DNA from: Druceiella hillmani
Taxonomy: Eukaryota; Arthropoda; Insecta; Lepidoptera; Hepialidae
NCBI GenBank assembly: GCA_039881145.1
Contig: JAYKKI010000004.1
Coordinates: forward strand, 51,135,001-51,199,000
Length of the DNA: 64,000 bases
Direction: 5' to 3'
The notes under the pieces are model-generated. The model saw nothing but the letters and a program-made list of their open reading frames with translations. It had not been told where the DNA came from and made no database searches. Every line of letters starts with the position of its first letter. The stretch's first letter is position 1. This document shows, one piece after another, positions 14,201-29,200 of this stretch. The translations under genes and the position numbers were made by a program.

Positions 14201-17200
14201 ATAGATTAACAATGCAAGTTAGTATCTAGTAACCTTCTTAATGACAATTTAATAACATAATTAACCCATATTACAATGGGCGTTTCTACCTAGTTCAACA
14301 TTTAAATATTAACACAAAGGTCTGTAACACTTGTTATCAGCAAATTTATTGACAATTAATTGAAATGTAGTCTTCATTAATTTGTACACATAGATAGAAT
14401 TGAAGTTTTTACGTATTAATTTGATATTAAAATAAGGTTTACAACATTTTGGGTTTTTACACCACTATAGTAATTGACTACTCCTAGCTATTGTTAGTAA
14501 AATGTTATGAAAATAAAGGTTAATTGAAATGGAATGGTAAACAAATTATAAATATTGATTAAAAAGTAAGTAAAATATGAGCTTCTAAAATTCATGGTAG
14601 GAATAGAATGGGGATATCTCCTTGTCTCATTCACTCTCATTGAATACAATGAGTATTACTAACAATAAAGTCCCAGTACGATAGTTGACTCATTCTAAAT
14701 TTTGATTTTTTTCATACAATATTGTGGAATATAAGTTAATTAAAAACCAGTCTTGAAAAAAATTAAAAAATTGATTGAAAAATAAGCCAGTTGTAGGCTT
14801 CTAAATTTGAAGATAGGGATAGAATTGGGCATATCCCTGTCTCTTTTCCTCTCGTAGAATATAATGTGCAATATTAAAAATGACCTCACAACACAGTATT
14901 GCCATCCTTCTCTAAAGGTTAAATTTAGACTTTTATAACTCAGTCAATTTTTAAGAATATTAAAAAAAATTTTTACTCTTCATCAGCTTGTACCGTGAAA
15001 TTATTATTAATGAAATAAAAAAATATTAGTCAAATACCCAATTCCGAATTGCCGTCCTTTTCAAAACATTTAGTTTAAAATGTCAATTTTCAAGATCTGT
15101 TTTTTTTACCATCAATTTATCACTCGTCTTTTCTTGTGTTTTATACTTTGTTTCATCACAATATGATGTAATAGATTGTTTTGAGTAAGTTTCAAGGGGT
15201 TAAAACAAAACAAGCAAACATCTTACTCTTAATAGTAAACAGATTGTGGCTTGCAAATAAAATGAGCAGTAGCATCAGTTATGTCATGTGGTATAATCGG
15301 CTTGGTTCTCTCCCTTCCATTTACCGTTTTTCACTTTTGGGCCCCATTTGCAACATGTTAAGCTTCAAAGTAACATGTAATGCGGGTCGGTTAAAAGTTT
15401 ACGTAAATATGATTAAAAATTAGAGGGCCCCGGGGGTTAGCAACATATGAAAAAATTCTAGATATCTGAAAAAGTGAAAAAATCTAGTATTTAATTAGAA
15501 CTTTTAATTAAAATTATTTAAGTTTGCTTATATAAGCAATATCGAAAAATAAGAGTTCAGAACCTTGCTGAACCTTGCTGTGCATATTCCTACATATTTT
15601 TGGCCTTTGTTATTTTATTTTCGGACTTAAACAAAGTGTGGGGTGGGTCAAACCACTTTTTTTAAAATTTTTAATGACCAAAAAAGTAATCAAATTTTGG
15701 GATAACAAGTATCCTATATTCTTCTTTATAACACATACATACATGTAAGCAAAATTTGACGAAATATGATCGAGTTAATAAGACTTGAAAGAGAGAGACA
15801 TAAACAATCAAATTCACTTTTGCATTTATAATATTAGTAAATGTGGTTTACGCACAAATGTAATTTGCGTTTCTTGTAGTTTTTTTTATAAATGAAAAAC
15901 CCTGAATTCTTAGATGGTTAAACTTCATTGGCCATCTGTCTATTTTTCAAATCACTGTAAATTTAACACTAAAATTCAACACCACAAACAAATTTTTCTA
16001 ACTTTTTCAAGGACTAAAGACAAAATTTCTTCTTCACAATGATTTTGAATTCAATCACTATATTGCTTATGATTATACTTAATATTGTTATGCGAAAAAA
16101 TATAAAAAATTTATGAAAAATCGGAAGCAGAGACAATAGTATTTCAATCCACATATAGTAATTTTTTTCGTTGTCCATTTAGTAAAAAATTATTAAGTTT
16201 AAGTTAAACTGCTAATGCGATTGCAATAAATACAGATTTAACTAAAAAAATTGTAAATGTACATTATGAAATAGTTATGATGTATTAGACTTCCTAAGTG
16301 CTTGTATTACATGTCGTTTTTACAATTGCGATAAATATTGATTCAACTAAAAAACTAGAGTAAATATACATTATCACAAGATTTTTTAGCATTAGACTTG
16401 CTAAATGCATGTTATTAATGCAATTGCGATAAATATTAATTTAACCAAAAAATATAGTAAATGTAAACTATGACAAGGCTATGAGGTATTGGACTTGCTA
16501 AGTACATGTAATACATGCCATTGCTGTCATTATTGTAATTGCTATAAATACAGATGTAACCAAAAGGATATAATAAAACATATTCTTTTGGTTACATCTG
16601 TATTACAAAGAGGCCATAATGCATTATGCTAGCTAAGAGCAATGCATGTTATATGTACATTCCGACACTATTGGATAAAAGAACATAAAAGTTTACCTGG
16701 TACATCAAACTCGACTAATACTCGTATTCCTCTAAGTCTAGCATGCTCGATAACTCTCTGAATGTCCTTCTTGGTATATATCATGGCCACTGGATGATAG
16801 GCACCTTTTTCACTAAAAATAATGTCATGAAATGAAGCAAGGGAAAAAGTACATAGAAATGTTGCAGAAATAGTTTAGAACTGATCAAATAAAATAACAA
16901 AAGTTATTATTGGTATCTTAAAAGCATTCAAAGACATATTGAAAGACTTCTGCTTTTTGCATATTTCAATTAAAAATATTTTAATAAAAATTATCAAATT
17001 TAAAATAATTGAGCCGTACAAAATATTTATGAAAGGTTATCACTTAAAAATTGTGTTTAGGATGCTTTTAGTGGGTGCAAATAAATAATAACAGACATGG
17101 TAACATTCCTTTACTTATGAAATTCAAACCAGCCACATTTCAACTTGATCTCAACATGATTTCAACTTCAATTACATTTTGTTTTAATGCCATGATTCAT

Positions 17201-20200
17201 TTTCATAATTAATTTATCTTTCTTTGTTTTGTTGCTGTTTGAATTTGATCATGTCGATAGTTATGGAGATTTATGGAATATTTCCATTATAATTTAATAC
17301 AAATTCTGTTACAAAAGTAAAAAAAATGTTAATACAAATTCTGTTACAAAAGTAACAGCGCAGATGGCAAGCTATACAACCATTAATTCAGAAATGAATG
17401 AACAGTGTGTTATTGGTTCAATTGATTCCCTTCTGGAAATTTTCATCTCAAAAACGAGAGCATCTTAAGACTACAGTTGATATCAAATTATGGAGATAGA
17501 AAAAAGACACAAAAAAGTATGAATAGTCCCCAACATCAAAATGGAGTTGTAAATTTCTAAATATAAAACATGTAATCCTCAATAGAATCTACTAGGCCTT
17601 TACAAATTAGGATCCATTCTTTGTGGGTATCACAATCGGAATGTGCTGCAATTTCAAGTTCATAAGTCTTATAGGTCCAGAGATAGTACCTCCAACTTAT
17701 TCTACCAACCCATCCCCATCACCCCCTTAGATACTGATTTCAATAAATTCTGTTTTTAGTGGCTGTCTGTGTTTCGTAAAGAATATAATACCACAATTTT
17801 CAAATTTCTAGATTGTCTAGATAAAGAGATAGTGCCATCGACTCATTCCAGATACATACCCCCGCTGACTCCATGAGGGGTTGATTTTGGTAAATTTTGT
17901 TCTTAGCAGATGTCAATGTCACTTAAGGAATACACATGCCAAATTTCAAGTGTATAGATCTTTTACTTCCAGAGACTTATTCCATCAATTCACCCCCATT
18001 CAACCCTTTAGGGGTTGATTTTGGAAAAATCCATTTTTAGTGAGTGTCTATATTGTGTAAGGAACATACATGACAAGATTCTAATTTGTAGGTCTTGTAG
18101 GTAAAGTGATAGTGCAACTGACTTATTCCACAAACTCACCCTCTGAGGAGTTGGTTTTGGTATAATCCATTCTTAGTGAGTGTCTTTGTTGCGTAAGAAA
18201 CATATATACAGAATTTCAAGTTTGTAGGTCTTATAGGTCCACAGATCTTGCTATCGACTTATTCTACCAACCCACTCCCACTCACCCCCAAATCCATTCT
18301 TAGTGGATGCCTATGTAGTATAAGATATATACACATAAAATTTCAAGTCCGTATATCTACATATATATAGTTTCAGAGATCTGGCGATGAATGAGTCAGT
18401 GAGTGAATCGTTACACTCTTACACAAGGTTATATTTTGGACAGTGACCAAATTTTAAGAAGCGATTACGAATCGGCAACTAAACCCCATAATAAAAAAAA
18501 CAAATCTTTTTTCCGAATTTTAGCTTACATTCCCTTGATAAATAAAAGACTTACTCATACAACTACTTTAAATTAGCTGCACATCAGCGATAAATGAAAA
18601 TCATCCCCTCACCACACCCGCTCACTTGCACAGGTAAAAGACAGGCAGAGACGAAAATTTATTCAATTAGCGCTAGACACTTAGACAGTATGGGTGTACT
18701 ATCTCTCTCCAGTTCCCAAAAAAATGTCCGTCCAACCGCAATAATTACGTGGTGAATATGTATGTGAAAATTTACAGTTTTAGAAAAACGTACAAATTGT
18801 AATGGATTTCACTTCAAACAATGATTAAAATGTATAGATAGAAGTTGAATTCGATATGTAAGTTTTCGGTTATTGCAAAAAAGTTGTATTCCAATTTTTT
18901 AAATACAACTTAATGTAGTTACTGATTTAAGTTAAAAAAATAACATTCGTTATGACTGTACTGAAGACTGTTAAAAAAAAAGATTACGATCGTAAATTCA
19001 AGACCAAGGTATTTGATGAAACAGGCGATCCGAACGAATATCTTGAGTTCCCAGAAAGATCGCTTCGATAGTGTGGGCATCCGTTCCACATTTTTTTAAA
19101 AATGAAACGATTGCTTTAAATTTTTTTATTTTCCATCAGGGTTAGAATAAATACAAATGTTTTTGATTAAATTTGAGATATAAAATATCCTTTTCAATTT
19201 TGTTCACTGACTAAGAAATATTCTGGTATACATGTAAAATATACATATAAATGAATAAAATGGATATATAATGAAAGGTGCCTATGTACCAGATATTCAA
19301 AATATATAGGTAATTTAAATATTTTTCATCTCCCTCTTATGTTTCTACCTTTATTTTGTAAATGATTGAAATTAATAATACTGAAAAATTAGATGTTATC
19401 ACCTAAAGTTTATAAAAAAAGCATTTTGATTTTGATGTATTGGCAAATTCAGAAAACAAATTTGTTTTAAAATAAATGACATTTCCACAATTTGATGTAA
19501 GAAGGCCCTGTTTGGAATTAAAACTTTCATTTTTATGGTACGAGAAATAACCCCACATAACAATTTTTTCTACAGGTTCATTTGATAGAACTTTTATTTC
19601 CTCTCCAATTGAATGTGATATTCCAGACTTTTTTGAATAAAACTATAAACAAAATAAGGTTAATAATAATCTTTTAATAGAGCTTTAATTACCTGAGATT
19701 TGGAAATAGCGTACTCTGGTAGGGGAAGCTCTGATCATCGACAATATGCCAGTGTAATACATTGAACTTATTATATGCCATAGCATCCAATGTGGTAAAA
19801 ATGGTATTTAAAGAGAGATAGTGTCTTGAAGTATCTATCAACAGTCCTCGGTGTTTGTATCGAGGGAAATCAAGTATGTATGTGGCATTTATCCACAGTT
19901 CCTAAAATAAAAGATTATGACATTTATCTTCAAACAACCTTTTGTTTCAATTAATCGTGGATGTAATAAACACGTAATGCATAATTAATCATCCCTAACA
20001 TTATGTTATTTGCTTTACCATAAATACATCCAAGATATTTCAAATATGCTGAGTCTCTATTATTTGTGATTTAGAATAATAAGAGCATGTGATACTATCT
20101 AGACTTTCCAATGTAATAAAACGATGCTTCAAAAAGTGACCGAACATGTCCTATTAAGTATAAATTGGATGTTTATCTGCAACATTAATTTTGACGGCAT

Positions 20201-23200
20201 ATGAATTATCTGTGACTCGATTAATTTTTTTCCATTAGTGGATAGTGGTATCCACTAATTATAAGCCTGAGTGCAAAACTGAAGTTATACATAGAATTTG
20301 TGTATAACTTCAGATTTGTACTCAGGCTTATAAGTAGAGGATAAATAACACTAAACAAGCAACAGGATGTTATTTTTTGATTAAAGAATGGAAAATATAG
20401 TGAAATATTTAACGAACAAATTAATATCTTAACTAAACATTGATAAAAGCTTTAACTTTGGAGTAGGGACAAGACCAGTATATGTTCATAACATAACCTC
20501 CAGGTGATCATCACAAAATATGAGCAACAGGGCAATTCCTGCTTTCTCCAGTAATATTTTATTATACTAGGAGTGGGGATGGATGTGAGGGGGAAGGCAC
20601 ATTGTGGCAGAGACAGATGGATGAATTATATTATCATATACATATCGTTTTTAGCATCCATACGGCTTGTGTGGATGCTAAAAACTAAAAATTTATTGTT
20701 ATGGAAAAATGACAATTATTTCAGAATGTCTCGGAAAGGAATGAACAAAGAAATAATGGTGAAATATGGTATACCCTTTAATATATCTTTATTGAGGATA
20801 AAAAATGCTAAACTTTTTTTAAAGCCATTGAAAAAATGCAGGAAATTATAACGAAATCTGATGAAATTGGCTGGTGGTAGAAATTTCAGAGCTTTGAAAA
20901 ATTATATGAAATAAAAATCTATTTGTTTTATAATCCATACATATGTTTAGATAAGGAAATAAAATATATTTATTTATTTATTTAAAATCTTTAATTTATA
21001 AAATTAATACATATGGCAGACTTATTGCTACGGGAGCAATCTCTTACAGCCAACCAGAACATCAGTCAAGTCTTGCTCGATGAGCGGCCAGGAATTGAAC
21101 CCAGATCCTCATGATGGACCACACCTTCAAAGATCGTACACCTATGATCAACCTAATACACTTGGTGACGGTATACTCCCGTATGTCCATATGTCTAAAA
21201 AAATTTGAGTCCAAGTAAAAAACTTAGGTTAGGAATATATTTTTCTTCACTTGGACTGAAATTTTATGATATTTAGTTTTGACGACATATTGAATTTTAA
21301 CTAGGTATATACTATTTATATTCAAATTTAATGTTGCAAAAAACAACCAATCCTTCCAGTCACTATTTACAGTAATTTTTCAAGGTACTCTATGTTTTTT
21401 TATAATTCATATCTGTAATTGAAAAAACACAACAAAGCACTTTGTTCCATTACCACAAATCAAGAAATAAAAAGAATTAAATTTGTGAAGATTAGTACTT
21501 TGATGCTCAAATATTTATAATAAAAATATAATATCTGGCATTTTAAAAATGTTGTGAAATCTGAAAGCTTTAAAACAATTATTATTTTCTAACAAGGTCT
21601 ATCAAAAAGAAACTACAGTAGAGATTCAATTAACTGAGTTAAATTATACCAAATTAAGTTCGGATAATAAAACAATCGAGGAGAAACCAAAGGAAGTCAC
21701 CAAATGCCCAAAAAATTGTTGGTGATAAATGCAGTTGTTGACTTCAATGGCTAATTGTATACTGAATAGGTAGTAACAGATCTAACAAAATGGTGGATCT
21801 AAGGGTGATTCAACATGTTGGCTAGTCAACAACAAGTGGCCTGTCAGTCACCACTTTTGACGGGGTTTTTAAGTCCGTATTCATTTCCGAAACTGTGCAC
21901 ATTGATCCTAACCAAACACTGATCTATGTGTTCGCTTTATTAACATTTACATTCCATTGTATTACATCAGAAATAAATTTAATATTTATTACAAATAAAT
22001 AAAAAAAGACTTACGCTAGAATCATCCGTAGGCCTATACAACATTTGTGAAAATGTCTCTATTCCTCTGAGTATTCCCCACACCGAGTCACTTTTTACCA
22101 CTGCAGAGGGTCGCTCATTTTTAGTATCGATTATGATTTCATCTGGTAAAGAAACAATCATTAGCAAAACTTACTTAGTAAATGATCACATTTAAATGAG
22201 ATTTAAAACAACAAATCAACGCAGGTACATGGAAAAGTATAGATTATAATTATAGATGGGTATAATAACAAGCATGCTTTGCAATATATGATGGTGCCAA
22301 TAATGTATGAAGTTGCCTTCAAAAGCAAACTAGTATTTACATACATATGTTAAACAATATTTAATCTCTTTTATAAAAAAAATACTCTTAAAAAGTTTAA
22401 CAGATTTCTAAGAGCGAAACTGGAGAACAAGATATGGAAAAGATTCAATTAGAATTGATTCTAGAATAATTTTACACGAGTGAAAATAAAATCAATTAAT
22501 TCAACACCGCTGTCAAATGGAGAATCTAATGTTATTCTCCATTTAAAAATGTTTGACAAGTAGATTTGGGATACAGGTTTTGGGCTTTCGAAACACATTA
22601 GCTATAGATAAAACGTACACAATGCGCCAACTATTGACATGTTGAAGTATTAGATTTTTATTATTGGATAATATATGATATATAACACCTTCGTCTACAG
22701 GATTAATACTATTCCTCATCTATAAAGTAGCCTATAATTTAATTTAAATCATGAACTGAGAAATTTCATGAAAATCGGTCCAATTTTGATTTAGTAACCG
22801 ACATCCAAACACCTTGATGTTAATGTTACGCATAAACAAAACCGCGGGTAATAGCCTAGTTAGCTTTGCATCATGTCTACCATTCGACCAGCTTTGTGTC
22901 TTGTCGGCTCTTTTCGCCTTCTTTGTATCAGCATTGTTTCTTATTTACTAACTCTTGCAACTTTATTCCTTTATATCGGTTTATTGCATTAAACATTTTT
23001 ATGAAACGTTAAAACTGTTTATTCACAATAGATTCTTATGAAATATTTCTGTGATATATTATTTTATAAAAATAAAATAACAAAATTAAATTAATATTTT
23101 ATTATTAACAACTATCTGAATATTCGTTTTTTTAGTTTTAACTTCTTTCAAATAAAAATATTTCTATACGAAAATTAAATGAAACTACATCTGCCAGGTG

Positions 23201-26200
23201 TCCCGTGACGGCTCACAATTTTTTTATTTTATCTATCTGTAACTAAACATAGATATTATAACTATGTTAGTATGGAAACATCCTCTAAAAAACATTAAAA
23301 ACACCAAACCAAATTTATGCATACAATATGTCATTACAACAGAAACATGAAAAAATACACACAAATTTAATTCCAAGGTTCCCCTTATCTCCCAAATCCA
23401 ATCGATGGGGTCTGTGAGAAAAACATTTTTAATTCTGAAATAAAGATACTTAAAAAAAATTAAAAATAGATTTTCTTTATTTCTATGTGTTCGAATAATT
23501 TATAAGACAAGCAGACAGACTGACAAGACAAAATTAGGAATGTTGTAATTTTTGCCATTGGCTAAAGAACCCTAAAAACGACAATACACAGTTAATGTAT
23601 CTACCAACAAACAAAATTATTTAAATATTATTATATATACTATTTCCTCTCAAGAATGGTAAGAAATCCTACTAAAAGAAAGAAGCAATATTGAAATAAT
23701 CATGAGCACAAGGCATTTATTTTTTTAATTTTTGAGGAATTATATGTTATTAATGAAAATGAATGAAATATGGCAAGTCGAATATATAACTTGTTGATGT
23801 TGTCATAATTTAAAATTATTAAGCAGTGAAAATAAAAAAAACAGCAAGGTTATATTTGCACATTGATAATTTTTTGAAAAATTGTTTTCCATCTGTTTTT
23901 TTTTTCTTTTAGTAACGGCATCACCTAAAAGCTACTAAACTAATTTTGACTGTGTTTGGATTGTTGTATAATTTTATGACAAAGAATAAAACTTAAGTAT
24001 ATATAATAATGATATAAAATCAAAAAGCTGTGTAACAAAATGAAAATAGAAAAAATTATAATTCTTTTAGTATAATAGTATTGAAAAATGTAATTTTGAC
24101 ATGACGTCCTGAGCAATAATAAAAAACAAAAAAGCTAAAGAAATAGACATCTTAGTTAGACTGAAACTTTCATTAAAAATTTGACAAACATAATTGAATA
24201 CAAGGATACAAGAGTGTAGCTCGTCTATGACAGTATTAATCAAACATAAGGATGATTGAAAATTAATTGTAGTAAAAAATTAAGTCAATGTCCCAATTAT
24301 ATACTGGATCTGTAAAACTGAGAGACTAGATTGGTAGGGATGAAGAGGATTAAATCGAAAAAAAAATAGAAATTATTAACTATTTGATGGGAACAAAAAA
24401 GGGACCACTTTTAGCTCAAATACTCGTTGGACTTTACTTGAATTCAGTTGAGCACTTGATCATTAAACTGACTCTAACTTATTTTGTAATACGTGAATTA
24501 AAAATACAAATTATCACAAAACCTTCCAAATGTTATTTTTACCATATGACAAATCAGACTCCGATAGAATCTAACTCTTAATATGATATTATACTTCATT
24601 AAAGCATGTAGGATTGTCAATGACTCAACGACCAATTTCAATAGATACTCGACTTAACTGTACCTCATAATCAAACATTTTCATGTCTTAAGCCGGAAGC
24701 TGCTTATAATACTACATATAACGATGGCATAAATATAAAATTTATCTATGTCATTTCTCACTCCGGTAGACAGCAATGACAGTAATTGCTACAACACAAA
24801 CACCGATACAACCTAGTCGTCTCACAAGAACTCTGCTTTTCATTTAACACAATATGGAAGAAATAAAATTTCTCGCAAATTTCCACATAAAATTCACATT
24901 AAATATATCCTGCTGCCATGACAACTTTAGTCTGTTGGTAAATAAACTTACAATATTCAATTTCATTTATAATGTATAACATTGAAGATATATGATATTG
25001 AAGATATCAATATTTTTCCACTAAAACTAAATACACAAATAAACATTATCAAAATTTAAACATATGCTTCGACACCAACACTGGTTTACATAATGTGTTT
25101 ATGTGTACAAACAAGTGTGATTAAATTTATCAACTTGAACTTTGTTAGACCCATATACAACTCTCCACTACATAACTAATTAAATCGTTTAAAAATTTTA
25201 GTTGTTAAACGAATAAATGAATGTCAGATCCTCCATAAGACTATATGTCTCAATGTCTTTGACTGTCCAGGATGATATAATGACTTTGGATTAGTTTTCA
25301 GCTTTCAGGATACATAAGCATGTTTTATCTATAGACATGTTGTAGTATATACTATTGGATAAAAACACAAAATTTCATTCTAAAGCAAATATGCTATTTC
25401 TTAGGTAAGGAAATTTCCTTTAAGAAAATTATGCAAAAAAGCATTTTCGTATCAAAATGTGTCATTAAATATACCTACACTTTTCATCCATATCAAGATG
25501 AGGTCTCTCCTCGCATGGTGCCTTAAGCTCGATACGCAACTTGGTGAGGGAACCTCTATACATATCAGTATGTTCAGTTCTTCGACTTGGAAAGGGCTTG
25601 GATAGCCCTAACCGAGAATACCTTGCTGGCCCATACTGAACTTCGAAGATTCGGGTGTACCGACGAATCGCCTCATCCAATATATCACAATTGTTTTCGG
25701 TGACCTTAAAATGTAATATGAATACAATTAAATCTGAATGGAACTTTCAGACTTTTATATTAGCAAATATATATTCTATATGCAGTCACCTCCTGATAAT
25801 ATAGGCACTCATTACATTCATCTATAATACAACATACATTCATTCACATCAATTAGGTATTCCATTTCAATTTAATATATATTGATTACACTTCAGTAAC
25901 CTATTTTCCTTTGTGTTTAATTAATCTTATAAATGATGAGTAGCAGTATTGTTAACCAAAAGTTTCATTAATTTCTACAATTAAAATATAGATAGTCGAA
26001 TGTAAGTGAATAAGTTGCTGACTGACTAAATAAAATATTTAACCTTTTCACTAAAATAAAAATAACCTGGTTTTTTAATCAAATGCTATGAGAAAAAAAT
26101 TACAAATGGATAAATTATAAGAATTGAAAAGAAAAATACAGGTGTGTAACAAGTCTTTCATTATTTTTATCGGAATTTACGCACAGTAATCTAGAATTAT

Positions 26201-29200
26201 TTTTTAAAATTTACGTCATCTAAATGTAAACCATTACGGTAAAACACTCTTGTAAGTCAGCACCGTATTATCTTTGACTACACAGCAAGTGCCTTCATTG
26301 ATAATATCGTTTTCTCTTTGCATATTTTCTTACAGTTCATCAATAGATCTCGGATTTTCCATACACTTTACGTTTAACGTAACATCATAGAGAAAAATTC
26401 ATTAGAGTTAAATCAGGACAGTGAGGAGGCCAAAAAGTGATCCTCTTCTTAATGAAAAATTAATGAAACATGAATATGGAAGTATTAGAAGCATAGACTG
26501 TGTTGCTGCCCTACTGAAAACATGTTCAGATGTTGCAGCCTGAAAAATTTGCAATGCTGATATGAAAAACTCCTCAATAGTCACAGCTTATCTCTCTTGC
26601 TTCGTTAACAAAATAAAAATCAATAACGACACACGGCGACATAGTTCCCCAGATTGTTACTTTAAGTGAATACAAAGACCTTTGATATTTATGTTTTGGA
26701 TTTGTGGCACTCCAATATTATCAAATTACATATCTTACATACAACCAAATTATATATCTTACGTACAGTTTTACTAAATTACATCTCTATCAATACGGAA
26801 ATGTGCTCCATCTCCATCTCCATCTGACGATTCAAAATATATCAAACATTTCATTAACGTGTTTAAGTTTCTGGGCAGCACCAGTGTCTTTCAATTCTTC
26901 GACTAACTTAATTTTATAAGCAAACATAGACCTTTTTTAAAATATGCTATAGTGAAGTTTTGGGTAAACTTAATGCTCTGGAACGCTTACGTATAGACCA
27001 GTTTTGATTCTAACAATCAACTTTTAATCTCTGTTGGAGCCTTCTTGTGTTTGTGATGTCTTTTGTTATTTCGATAACACTACACTCATTAATTTTTAAT
27101 AGTTAGAACAGATGTAGTTTCATTTAAGCTGTGCAAATGATAATGTTCTCAATATTACGTCATGCAATAATCATAGAATTGTTGTTAAGATAACGCTTGG
27201 AGACATAAAAAATGAGCTCTGCTGAAATATTCTATACGAACTGAATTTCCAAGAAGAAATCTTAATATTTCTTAAATTCATCTCAAATGTATAACGACCT
27301 ATAGGACAGCTGTATAAAATAAGACATAATCAGCAACATGCTTTTGATTGGAATTAGCGCATAACAGTACAACTGAAAATAATTGGTACTAAATACATGA
27401 TACACCCTGATTGATAAGCCATATTCACAGTGCCTTCAAAAATATGTGGGAATGTAGCTATAGAAAAGAAATAGGAGCTACTATATGTGTTCTCAACTTA
27501 ATCACCTATTGTATCCTCTCTCAATATGTCAAAACCTCATGCAACTCTATACTTTTATTATGAAGGAGAGTGTGGCAGTTAAAGCTTATTTTCTATGGAG
27601 TAAAACCATAAAAGAAAATTTTTCTATGATGCAAATGGCGTACCATGGCAAATGTTTAAGCCGAAGCAAGTTGTTGAATAACATCTGTATTTTTAAAATG
27701 TTGAAAGTAACTAGAGAACAAACAATCGGAGAATCCTGTCAGTATCCACAAATAATAATACCAAGAATGTGAAACAGATTTGCACTTTACTGACCAAAAA
27801 TTTTATCATAAAAGATTGGTATCTGCGCTGATAGTATTTACTCTGGTATATCACATTCTTGGTAAAACGAAACAATGTGTTAAATTTGTATCAAACAGAT
27901 TAACACAACAGAAACATCAATACAAAAAATTTTTTTTTAATAACAACCTGCATTATCAAATCTGGCCCCAGCCAATATTTTCTCTTCAAAAATAATGTGA
28001 CTGTATTTAAAAAACAATTTTTAAAGACAAACTTTTAAGAAAGACAATTTTTAAAGACAAACTTTAAGAAGCATTACTGCGATTGTACGAACAATCCAAG
28101 ATATGTTTAGAGAAAGGTAAAATGTATGTAGAAAACTAAATAATTACATCTTTTTTGATAAAGAATTGGTTTTTTATTTAAAGGAGTATAATATTATAAC
28201 AAGTATCACCATAATGTATCGCTCATTTTATAACAATTTTTTTTTATTAAGGAATACCAATAACAACATCTCACTGGGTTGTTAATTTTCCAAGAATATC
28301 TAGTAATGAAAGTTTATTAGAATTGAATAAATTTTTTTCTAATTTCATATCAATATTTAAATGTATTGCGCAGGGAGAAAATAAAAGAAAACCAGTAAAA
28401 TTTAAAAAGATACTCAAATGCTGAATATTAACAAGATTATTTCAATAGTTCAGACCCCGATTCAAGAGAAAGTGACAATGTGGGTGAACACATATTTTTT
28501 TCTTTCTTTTTCAGCTTATTGATATATATAGAACTTTTTTACTCGTAATTATTCAGAATTAAAAAAAGTTTAACTTACAATTTAATCCCACATAAAAACA
28601 GATTATTTTAATCTAATTAGAGTAATCATTGGTATTTGATTATAAGCATTTTTTTATAAAAATGTATTATATGTACGTCTGTAAACCTGAATGTGATAAA
28701 TCACGTCATGAAGCAATTTACGTAACTGAACATCTGTTAGTAACAAAATATTTGAACAATACTTAATATTTATATTCAAATACAATATTAATTTGAAGGA
28801 CATAATAACGTAGTAACACTTGCTTGCTTAATAAATCTTTGTATTGTAAATAAATCTTTCCTTGAATTTAAAAAATATACTGCATGAAAAAACATATTAT
28901 GGAGTAAACTTTCATTCTTCATACCTGATAATTTTCTACACTCATACAATCATCATCTTTTCGCTATACCACCCTCTAAAACCAAATTATTACAGAAATC
29001 TTCAGGTTTCCACGTTATTTAACTGTTGATAGCGTTGGCACCTGAATGTGACTTGTTTATGATGAATGAAAACAAATTTGTCGAAATATGTCATCGTTAT
29101 CTTTTTATACTTCCGGTGTATTTTGTATTCATGTTTAAGCTAAAAGTTTAAACTTTGTTAAACCATTAATTTCTTATCATTTTGAATATATTACCTGTAA

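Larger units (their letters stand above)
19902..22014 (-). other. Hexosaminidase intron 3
   Basis: A 2113-base intron holding the 33-bp hairpin and the LINE tail. Nothing else was recognised. Confidence 0.75.

Noticed and set aside
16200..18420. Regularly spaced repeats considered as a CRISPR array
   Set aside because: Repeats are diverged, units are 100-150 bases without constant repeat/unique spacer structure, and the genome is eukaryotic.
18960..19075. Plus-strand stretch with a [14 protein letters not shown] frame
   Set aside because: It looks coding-like, but the frame is about 35 codons with no recognisable family or splice context.
27485..27995. Two consecutive plus-strand frames in intron 1
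   Set aside because: No family resemblance, separated by a stop; probably chance frames in a long intron.
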